In this document: positions 7,322-14,048 of the stretch, in pieces | Position numbering within the stretch: the first letter of the stretch is position 1 | Layout: the number at the start of each line of letters is the position of its first letter | Source: JASDSY01 sp041441465 | GTDB lineage: Bacteria > Muiribacteriota > UBA9980 | Reading direction: 5' to 3' | Length of the DNA stretch: 21,569 nucleotides | NCBI GenBank assembly: GCA_041441465.1 | Contig: JASDSY010000014.1 | Location: 1-21,569 of the forward strand | The notes under the pieces: generated by a model | Database searches by the model: none | What the model saw: the letters and a program-made list of their open reading frames with translations, nothing else | What the model was told of the DNA's origin: nothing | Translations under genes and position numbers: made by a program

Positions 7322-7792
7322 ATGGAATTAAACGAACAAATAAAAAAAATAATAACCAGGCTTTCGCGCGGAATAGAAATAACTGAACGTCCGTTCGCCT
7401 CTATAGCCGGAGAGTTCGGCATTACGGAAAAAGAATTGATCGAAATAATAAACAACCTCATTTCAGATAAGAAAATCAGGCGGTTCGGCGCGGTGTTAAA
7501 ACATAGAAGCATCGGCTATAACGCTAACGGCATGTGCGTATTTGAGGTTACGCGCGATTCGGCCGATAAATTCGCGGCTTATCTGTCCGGCTTCAAACAA
7601 GTGAGCCACTGCTACGAAAGAGCCACGGCGCCTGAATGGCCTTATAACATCTACGCTATGGCGCATTTCAAAACCAGACATGAATGCGAAATATTCGCCG
7701 CTGAAGCCGCAGATAAATTTAACATAAAAAATTATAAAATATTATTCAGCATAAGAGAATTAAAAAAAGAGAATATGGTATATTTTAAATGA
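7322..7792 (+). CDS. ahbB: Siroheme decarboxylase subunit AhbB
   Basis: The 156-residue partner of AhbA in siroheme decarboxylation, cytosolic, with the same Lrp/AsnC-like architecture. The helix-turn-helix remnant spans about residues 25-55 (FASIAGEFGITEKELIEIIN), followed by RRFGAVLKHRSIGYNANGM and the AhbB-typical VSHCYERATAPEWPYNIYAM (about 96-115). In the characterised enzymes a histidine of this region helps bind heme. Unlike AhbA here, its helix-turn-helix is uninterrupted. I see no good Shine-Dalgarno site before the ATG, which sits 17 bases after the ahbA stop, so translation may depend on reinitiation or coupling. Its stop codon overlaps the next start (ATGA at 7789-7792), which couples it to the radical SAM gene. 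Confidence 0.93.
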   Translation: MELNEQIKKIITRLSRGIEITERPFASIAGEFGITEKELIEIINNLISDKKIRRFGAVLKHRSIGYNANGMCVFEVTRDSADKFAAYLSGFKQVSHCYERATAPEWPYNIYAMAHFKTRHECEIFAAEAADKFNIKNYKILFSIRELKKENMVYFK

Positions 7793-8889
7793 AAAAAAAT
7801 AACAGTGCCAGATCCGGCTGTCAATCCGGACCCCAAAATATATACCCGCGGCTTATAGCATGGGAAGTTACCGCGGCCTGCAATTTAAACTGCGTGCACT
7901 GCCGTGCCTGCGCCACTTCACAGACGCCGAAAAACGAGCTTAATTTTGACGAATGCAGAGCATTTCTCGATGATATTTCTAAAATGGCCGGAAAGCCTAT
8001 TTTAATAATGACAGGCGGCGAGCCGTTAACCCGGCCTGATTTTTTCGACATATTAGAATATGCCGATAAGCTCGAAATAAGAAAAGTATTGGCCACTAAC
8101 GCCACATTAATAAGTGAAGCGTCGGCATTAAAACTAAAACATTACGGCATCAACAGGGTGAGCGTGAGCATCGACGGGCATGACGCTAAATCACACGACA
8201 GCTTTAGAATGGTCGAAGGCGCGTTCGAAAAATCGCTCAGCGGCATTAAAATACTTCAAAACGCCGGAATAGAAATACAGATAAACACCACTATAACCAA
8301 AAGAAATTTCAACCATATCGAGAGTATATTTAAATCCGCGCTTTCGATAGGCGCAAAGGCAGTTCACATATTTTTACTGGTCCCGACGGGGCGCGCCGAA
8401 AATATGCTCGGCGAAGAAATTCCGGCCGCCGACTACGAGAAAGTTCTGAACTGGTTCTACGACATGAAAATAAAATATAAAAACGAAATCGATTTAAAAG
8501 CTACATGCGCGCCGCATTTTTACAGAATTTTAAGGCAGCGCGCTGAAACTGAAAAAATCGAAGTCAACGTTCAGAACTATGGAATGGACGCATGTTCTAA
8601 AGGATGCCTTGCCGGAAACGGGTTCGCGTTCGTATCGTCAACGGGCGAAATTCAGGGCTGCGGCTATATGCCGATATCGGCAGGCAATATAAAAGAAAAA
8701 ACATTTTCCGAAATTTATAAAAACTCCGATTTTTTTAATAAATTAAGGGATCTTGATAATTTAAAAGGCAAATGCGGAAAATGCGAATACAGGAACTTTT
8801 GCGGAGGCTGCAGGGCGCGCGCCCTGTCGATTACCGGAGATTGTTTTGACCCCGAACCTTACTGCAACTATATCCCTGAAACGAAATAA
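7789..8889 (+). CDS. ahbD: Radical SAM heme synthase AhbD (Fe-coproporphyrin III decarboxylase)
   Basis: A radical SAM enzyme of 366 residues that converts the two propionates of Fe-coproporphyrin III into vinyls, giving heme b, the last step of the Ahb pathway. The AdoMet-binding [4Fe-4S] motif is Cys31-x3-Cys35-x2-Cys38 (CNLNCVHC) after the AhbD-typical PRLIAWEVT; GGEPLTRPDF follows. The C-terminal part has a SPASM-like cysteine cluster: GCLAGNGFAFVSSTGEIQGC, then Cys329, 332, 338, 341, 352 and 359. I prefer AhbD to AhbC/NirJ because AhbC-type proteins carry a different lead-in to the CxxxCxxC motif and end in CHCYxx rather than CHCRA. The start overlaps the ahbB stop by 4 bases. A 142-base gap separates it from resB. 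AhbC, which makes its substrate, is not in the window. Confidence 0.9.
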   Translation: MKKNNSARSGCQSGPQNIYPRLIAWEVTAACNLNCVHCRACATSQTPKNELNFDECRAFLDDISKMAGKPILIMTGGEPLTRPDFFDILEYADKLEIRKVLATNATLISEASALKLKHYGINRVSVSIDGHDAKSHDSFRMVEGAFEKSLSGIKILQNAGIEIQINTTITKRNFNHIESIFKSALSIGAKAVHIFLLVPTGRAENMLGEEIPAADYEKVLNWFYDMKIKYKNEIDLKATCAPHFYRILRQRAETEKIEVNVQNYGMDACSKGCLAGNGFAFVSSTGEIQGCGYMPISAGNIKEKTFSEIYKNSDFFNKLRDLDNLKGKCGKCEYRNFCGGCRARALSITGDCFDPEPYCNYIPETK

Positions 8890-9018
8890 ACTTAAATAAA
8901 TAGCACAACCTGCGTTTTATAGCATTAATTTTTCATCGCGAAACTTTTATAGAAACAAATATATCGGAATTTTTAAGTTCCTTTATAAAAATTTCAAACT
9001 ACGGCAACTTCAAAAGCG

Positions 9019-9024
9019 TATAAG
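9019..9024 (+). promoter_or_regulatory. Possible -10 box for a leaderless resB transcript
   Basis: TATAAG lies 8-13 bases before the resB ATG at 9032, the same geometry as at ahbA. The resB start has no recognisable Shine-Dalgarno site. The only -35-like hexamer is TTCAAA (8993-8998) with a long 20-base spacer, so the call is weak. Confidence 0.3.
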
Positions 9025-9031
9025 TGTATAA

Positions 9032-10342
9032 ATGTTTAAAAATCTAAAAAACAATATTTTTATAAAATTATTTAATTCGATACCGACTGCCATAATAATA
9101 TTATGCCTGATTACGGCAGCGTGTATCGCCGGTACGCTTATACCTCAAAACAGAGGCCCTGCTTTTTATTTTCAAAATTACGGCGGGACTATTTTTAATT
9201 TCATAATGATTTTCTCGCTTAACGATCTTTACCATTCGATATGGTTCATATCTCTTCTGGTAATGCTCTGCCTGAATATAACAGTCTGTACCGCTATGCG
9301 GATAAAACCGTTATTTAAAGCAGCAAAAATTAACGACCCTGTTATCCCGGAAACGCTTGCCGGAAATTTAAATATAAAAAAAGAATTTATATTACAAACA
9401 GAATGTAACGAAGAAACCACCATATCAAATATAAGCGGCATAATTAAAAGTTCGTTTGAAAACAAAAAATATAAAACTTACGATACTCTAAAAAACGGAA
9501 CTCTTTTTATAATGGCGCGGCGCGGCGAATATTCGTTCATCGGAGCGGTATTGGTCCATATAAGCATAATTATAATACTTTGCGGCGGGATCGCCGGCAA
9601 CCTTTACGGATTTAAAAATTACATAACCGTGCTGCCCGGCCAGGAATTTAACGTGCCGACTCCGGAATGCTATAAAATAGAAAAAGAAATAAACGGAATT
9701 ATCGAAAAAATGAAATTTTTAAAAATAGACATGCGCCCGGAAATAGCCGAACTGATGAAACAGAGAAAAAATCTAACCTATAAAAGCTTGTTCGATGCGC
9801 GAGTAGAGGATTTCAGAACCGAATACATAAAAGACGGCTCGACTGACGAAATGCACATTAAAAATTGGTTTACTTTAATAACAGTACTAGACAGCGGCGA
9901 AATTAAATTTACCAGTGAAATTTCAGTCAATAATCCAATGTATTATAAAGGCATAAATATTTACCAGTCTTCTTTCGGAATCGACCCTGAAACAGGCAGA
10001 GAATATACCGGACTGCAGATAAACTACGACCCGGGCGTAACTTTTATATGGGCAGGTTCGGTACTAATGACGATTGGATTATTTATAACCTTTAATTTTT
10101 ATAACCGTAAGATATGGATTGCGGCAGGCACGCAGGATACGAATATAAATTCCACTGAATATGGAACGGCCGCCGGTCAAAACCAAATTAACGTAAAAAT
10201 GAAAAACGAAAAAATAAAAAATTGTCAGGTTGTCATAAAATTTTACGCGTTATCGAATAAAAACCGCACGGCTTTTGAACGCGAATTTAACGGCATAACG
10301 GACGGCATCATCGAAAAAATAACCCAAAAAAAGGCGGAGTGA
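9032..10342 (+). CDS. resB: Cytochrome c biogenesis protein ResB (system II)
   Basis: An inner-membrane protein of 436 residues that, with CcsA, forms the system II heme handling and ligation complex joining heme to CxxCH of exported apocytochromes. Membrane segments are seen at about 14-35 (IPTAIIILCLITAACIAGTLIP), 50-95 (two helices around NFIMIF and WFISLLVMLCLNITVC), 172-190 (AVLVHISIIIILCGGIAG) and 345-362 (FIWAGSVLMTIGLFITFNF). The large loop between the last two would be periplasmic and includes MYYKGINIYQSSFG, typical of ResB. The cytosolic tail ends with the family-like NRTAFEREFNGI. The stop overlaps the upstream candidate start of ccsA, so the pair is translationally linked. It has no Shine-Dalgarno site. 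Confidence 0.92.
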   Translation: MFKNLKNNIFIKLFNSIPTAIIILCLITAACIAGTLIPQNRGPAFYFQNYGGTIFNFIMIFSLNDLYHSIWFISLLVMLCLNITVCTAMRIKPLFKAAKINDPVIPETLAGNLNIKKEFILQTECNEETTISNISGIIKSSFENKKYKTYDTLKNGTLFIMARRGEYSFIGAVLVHISIIIILCGGIAGNLYGFKNYITVLPGQEFNVPTPECYKIEKEINGIIEKMKFLKIDMRPEIAELMKQRKNLTYKSLFDARVEDFRTEYIKDGSTDEMHIKNWFTLITVLDSGEIKFTSEISVNNPMYYKGINIYQSSFGIDPETGREYTGLQINYDPGVTFIWAGSVLMTIGLFITFNFYNRKIWIAAGTQDTNINSTEYGTAAGQNQINVKMKNEKIKNCQVVIKFYALSNKNRTAFEREFNGITDGIIEKITQKKAE

Positions 10343-10344
10343 CA

Positions 10345-11415
10345 GTGTCTGCAAATTTAACAAGCGACGAATACCTTTTCACGGCGGCATTTTTCGCTTA
10401 TTTAATCTCGGCGTTCATGTATATATTTTTAGTGTTCGGCGGATACTCGAAAATTTCGAAACTCTCCACTGCATTTTTATACTGCGGCATAATATGTCAT
10501 CTAGGTGCGGTCGGCGAACGCTACCTTCTGGCGGGATATGCGCCTATGTCAAACATGTTCGAATCTTTATCGGTATTTTCGCTTCTAATAGCAGCGGCAT
10601 ACGCATTTACCGAGTACCGTTATAAAATCAAAGTCATCGGACCGTTCGCCGTAGCTATGGCTTTTATAATGATAGCCATAGCTTCTGTTTTACCTCGCGA
10701 CATAAAACCGCTGGTGCCGGCTCTTCAAAGTTACTGGCTCGGCCTTCACGTTTTCGTTACATTCATAGGCGAAGCCGCCTTCGCTATATCTTATATCGCA
10801 GCGATATTATATCTTATCGCGGAAGACACGGCGGCAATAAATAACAATGACACAAATAAAAAAAACAATTTAAAAGAAATTAATATAAAATATTCCGCGA
10901 AAAAATTTGAAACATTCTTCGCCTCCCTAAACGCAGGAACTTTTATCGGAATAATAACATATTTTTCGCTTATGCTTTTAAGCAAAAAAAACATTATAAA
11001 ATCTGAATATTCATTTTCGGCAGAAATTATTGTCATCGCATTCATAATATCCGGCGCGGCGTTTTATTTATCCGCCGGTAAAATACGCAGAACACTGCCG
11101 CCGGCCGAAACGCTCGACGACATAAGTTATCAGTCGATATGCGTGGGTCTTCCGCTGTTTACGCTCGGCGCGCTTATATTCGGCGCGATATGGGCCCAGA
11201 AAGCATGGGGCGCCTATTGGTCATGGGACCCGAAAGAAACATGGGCGCTTATAACATGGTTTATTTATATGATTTACCTGCACATGCGTTACAGGATAGA
11301 CCTTAAGGGAAAAGCAGCGGCATACATAACGATACTGGGTTTCGCATCGACTATGTTCACTTATTTCGGAGTAAATTATCTTTTAACCGGACTTCACTCG
11401 TACGGCAAGTTTTAA
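10345..11415 (+). CDS. ccsA: Cytochrome c biogenesis protein CcsA/ResC (system II)
   Basis: The 356-residue polytopic partner of ResB, with the heme-handling tryptophan-rich WWD motif WGAYWSWDPKETW at about 288-300. Other family marks are PMSNMFESL (67-75) and the conserved histidines in WLGLHVFV (His135) and GLHSYG (His351). I took GTG 10345 as start because GGAG (10336-10339) lies 5 bases upstream; GTG 10339 overlaps that site. Compared with compact CcsA proteins, residues about 160-250 look like an insertion with an Asn/Lys-rich loop and two extra membrane helices (IGIITYFSLMLL and AEIIVIAFIISGAAFYL). HemX is the alternative name for related proteins beside hemA, but the full WWD motif and the resB neighbour favour CcsA. 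Confidence 0.9.
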   Translation: MSANLTSDEYLFTAAFFAYLISAFMYIFLVFGGYSKISKLSTAFLYCGIICHLGAVGERYLLAGYAPMSNMFESLSVFSLLIAAAYAFTEYRYKIKVIGPFAVAMAFIMIAIASVLPRDIKPLVPALQSYWLGLHVFVTFIGEAAFAISYIAAILYLIAEDTAAINNNDTNKKNNLKEINIKYSAKKFETFFASLNAGTFIGIITYFSLMLLSKKNIIKSEYSFSAEIIVIAFIISGAAFYLSAGKIRRTLPPAETLDDISYQSICVGLPLFTLGALIFGAIWAQKAWGAYWSWDPKETWALITWFIYMIYLHMRYRIDLKGKAAAYITILGFASTMFTYFGVNYLLTGLHSYGKF

Positions 11416-11457
11416 TAACAAAGCATAAATTAAAAGTTTTAAGGAATAACAAATATA

Positions 11458-12813
11458 ATGAATATTTTAGCTGTAGGTTTAAATTACAAAACATCGGACA
11501 TAAAAACAAGAGAAACGTTTTCTCTGACAAAAGATAATGTTTCAAACGCAATTTTTAATTTTATGAAATTCCCCGAAATCCTTGAATGCGTTATAATTTC
11601 AACATGCAACAGGTTCGAGATATACATCGCTGCCGGTGGCCAACTTAACGAAGATAATTTTATCAGGGCAATTTTCAATTATTTCAACATAAATGAAGAT
11701 TTCGAAGCCGAGAATATTTTTTATATCCTTAAAAATAAAAACGCGGTTACTCATTTATTATCGGTTTCATGCGGACTTGATTCCATGATATTAGGCGAGG
11801 ATCAGATACTCGGCCAGGTCAAATCGGCTTATTCTGCTGCAGTCAAGGCAGATTCGACATCGGCTATATTAAATAAGCTTTTCCATTGCGCAATAAGAAC
11901 CGCAAAAAAAATAAAAACCGAGATTAATTTAACGCATAAAGTCAGGTCGATCGGCGCGGCGGCAATAAACTTAATCTGCAAAGAATTGAAAATCCCGATT
12001 AACGAGGCTGAGATAGTTTTAATAGGAGCCGGTGAAATAGCCGAAGCTGCATTTAAAAACCTGCTCAATCTGAAGCCTAAAAAAATATCGATACTAAACA
12101 GAACGATTGAAAACGCAGAAAAATTATATTTAAAATATTTTAAAGAAAACCAAAAAGCCGAATATAAAAATACGTCTATCGAAATACTTCCGCTTGACAA
12201 CATATATTGCAAGATTGATACCGCCGACGCAGCAATATCGGCGGCAGGAACACAAAATTACATTGTCGATTACGGCACATATAAAAAAAATTTAAAAAAC
12301 AACAAATTAAAAAAACCGCTGGTAATAACCGATCTTGGCATTCCGCGAAATATCGATCCGGCAATCGGGACTATTGAAAATATCAGCTTATTTAATATCG
12401 ACGATATAAAAAAAAATAACGGCAGCTCTCTTGAAAACGAACTTACGAATGAAATCGTAAATATGAAAAAAATTATCGAAACAGAATCGGAATCATTCAT
12501 AGAATGGTTTGATAAAATTTCAATAATGCCTTTTATAGCCAACTTTCGAAGCATGGTCGAAAAAATAGTCACGTCTCAGACCCGACGATTTTCTGACAAA
12601 TTAAATAACTCCGATATTTCAGAAGAAACGGCGGCCGAATTAAAGAAAAGCCTCAGGGCATGCGCCACAGCTATAATAAATCAGCTTACGGCTCCGGCCA
12701 TAACAAAAATAAGAAACTGCTCAAACTCAAAAGATATAAGTAAATGCGTCAAAACAATCGAATGCGTTCTCGATATGAACGATTGCTCAAAATGTAAAAC
12801 CGCAAATAAATAA
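11458..12813 (+). CDS. hemA: Glutamyl-tRNA reductase
   Basis: This enzyme reduces glutamyl-tRNA(Glu) with NADPH to glutamate-1-semialdehyde, the committed first step of C5-route tetrapyrrole synthesis in the cytosol. The protein has 451 residues. The catalytic domain shows LAVGLNYKTSDIKTRE (about 4-19) and the nucleophile Cys50 in ISTCNRFEIY. Next come SCGLDSMILGEDQILGQVK and the NADPH-binding VLIGAGEIAEAA, with the dimerisation helices at the C-terminus. An AAGGA at 11441-11445 precedes the ATG by 12 bases, a long spacing. The gene follows ccsA after 42 bases and precedes hemC by 103 bases, an order (ccsA/hemX-hemA-hemC) also known from other bacteria. The C-terminus ends in a small Cys-containing tail (MNDCSKCKTANK) that could bind metal, though this is only a guess. 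Confidence 0.96.
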   Translation: MNILAVGLNYKTSDIKTRETFSLTKDNVSNAIFNFMKFPEILECVIISTCNRFEIYIAAGGQLNEDNFIRAIFNYFNINEDFEAENIFYILKNKNAVTHLLSVSCGLDSMILGEDQILGQVKSAYSAAVKADSTSAILNKLFHCAIRTAKKIKTEINLTHKVRSIGAAAINLICKELKIPINEAEIVLIGAGEIAEAAFKNLLNLKPKKISILNRTIENAEKLYLKYFKENQKAEYKNTSIEILPLDNIYCKIDTADAAISAAGTQNYIVDYGTYKKNLKNNKLKKPLVITDLGIPRNIDPAIGTIENISLFNIDDIKKNNGSSLENELTNEIVNMKKIIETESESFIEWFDKISIMPFIANFRSMVEKIVTSQTRRFSDKLNNSDISEETAAELKKSLRACATAIINQLTAPAITKIRNCSNSKDISKCVKTIECVLDMNDCSKCKTANK

Positions 12814-12916
12814 AACTAGTTTTGGACGACTGAATATATATAAAAAACATAAATATTATAAAGTTTCCGGCATTAAAGTCCGGACCGTCATTAATTAATA
12901 AATAAGGTGATATGAT

Positions 12917-13849
12917 ATGCCTAAAATAATAGTCGCGACCCGTAAAAGTAAACTTGCCCTGTGGCAGGCTAATTTTGTTATAGAACTCCTGAAAAAGGAA
13001 AAACCGGACCACGAATTCGAATTACTCGAACTCACGACGGACGGCGACAAAATTCAAAACGCGCCGCTTTCAAAATTCGGCGGCAAGGGACTGTTTGTTA
13101 AAGAAATAGAAAAAGCGCTGCTCGAAGGAAAAGCGGACATAGCCGTACACAGCGCTAAAGATATGCCGGCGCGGATAACAAAAAACCTTAAAATCGGCGC
13201 TATATTAAAAAGGCATAACCCGTTCGACGCATTAATATCACGAGATAAAAAAAAGCTCGTCGAACTTCCTAAAAATGCCGTTATTGGAACCTCAAGCCCG
13301 CGGCGCAAATCGCAGTTATTGATGCTGCGCCCTGATTTTAACATAAAACAACTGAGAGGAAACGTGAATACGCGCCTTGAAAAGCTCGAATCCGGTGAAT
13401 ATGACGCCATAATTCTCGCAGCCGCATCGATCGAGCGGATGGGCTGGCAGGATAAATTATCTCAGATAATAGACGACAGGCATATGGTGCCTTCAGGCGG
13501 CCAGGGCGCAATAGCAGTCGAAACAAGAGCCGGCGACAGCAAAACAAATGAACTTGTAAAATTAATAAACGACCAGAAAACATTTCTCGAAGTGGAAGCC
13601 GAAAGGTCATTTTTAGCTAGAATCGACGCCGGATGCCACATGCCCGTCGGAGTGTACTGTCACACTTTCTCAGATGAAAGATTTCACATGCGTGCGATAA
13701 TATGCGATAATGAAGGCAAGGAAAGCGTAATACGCGAGCGCATAGGCTTCAAAAACGTCATAACCGGATTCGAACTGGCAAATGATATCCTCGACGCCGG
13801 CGGCAGCGCAATCCTGGCCAAACTTCGCGAAAATTCACTGCAAAATTAA
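12917..13849 (+). CDS. hemC: Hydroxymethylbilane synthase (porphobilinogen deaminase)
   Basis: It polymerises four porphobilinogens into hydroxymethylbilane in the cytosol. The 310-residue protein has all expected motifs: ATRKSKLALWQ at the N-terminus, GGKGLFVKEIE, ADIAVHSAKDMPA, GTSSPRRKSQL, LRGNVNTRLEKL and VPSGGQGAIAVE. The dipyrromethane cofactor is attached to Cys240 in DAGCHMPVG, which is intact. AAGGTGA (12904-12910) stands 6 bases before the ATG. It is the last gene of the cluster; the terminator at 13938-13974 follows 89 bases after the stop. hemB (supplying porphobilinogen) and hemD (ring closure) are not in the window and must be elsewhere. Confidence 0.97.
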   Translation: MPKIIVATRKSKLALWQANFVIELLKKEKPDHEFELLELTTDGDKIQNAPLSKFGGKGLFVKEIEKALLEGKADIAVHSAKDMPARITKNLKIGAILKRHNPFDALISRDKKKLVELPKNAVIGTSSPRRKSQLLMLRPDFNIKQLRGNVNTRLEKLESGEYDAIILAAASIERMGWQDKLSQIIDDRHMVPSGGQGAIAVETRAGDSKTNELVKLINDQKTFLEVEAERSFLARIDAGCHMPVGVYCHTFSDERFHMRAIICDNEGKESVIRERIGFKNVITGFELANDILDAGGSAILAKLRENSLQN

Positions 13850-13937
13850 ATAATTAACGGTGCAAAAACATTAAATATTTTATCTTTCCATCTTAAATAT
13901 ATCTAAAATAGTTAATTTAGCACCTATAGGCAGTAAA

Positions 13938-13974
13938 TAAAAAGGGCTATCCGATTTTTTGATAGCCCTTTTTA
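13938..13974. terminator. Strong intrinsic terminator after hemC, probably bidirectional
   Basis: A perfect 14-base-pair stem (13938-13951 with 13961-13974) with the core AAAGGGCTATC and GATAGCCCTTT closes a 9-base loop, and the plus-strand 3' arm ends in TTTTT. On the minus strand the 3' arm likewise ends in TTTTTA. It lies between the convergent hemC and GH13 genes and can end both transcripts. Confidence 0.9.
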
Positions 13975-14048
13975 AATTAACCGCTTTTTACCTAATAAAT
14001 ACCGTTATTTTTTCAGCATATAATTCTATAAATACAGGCTGCAAAACT

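Noticed and set aside
7789..8889. Calling the radical SAM gene ahbC or nirJ
   Set aside because: The PRLIAWEVT lead-in, CVHCRA ending of the first cluster motif and GFAFVSSTGEIQGCGY are those of AhbD as I know the families; certainty would need a profile search.
10345..11415. Calling this gene hemX because it adjoins hemA
   Set aside because: The full WGAYWSWDPKETW motif, three conserved histidines and an upstream resB fit CcsA/ResC better.
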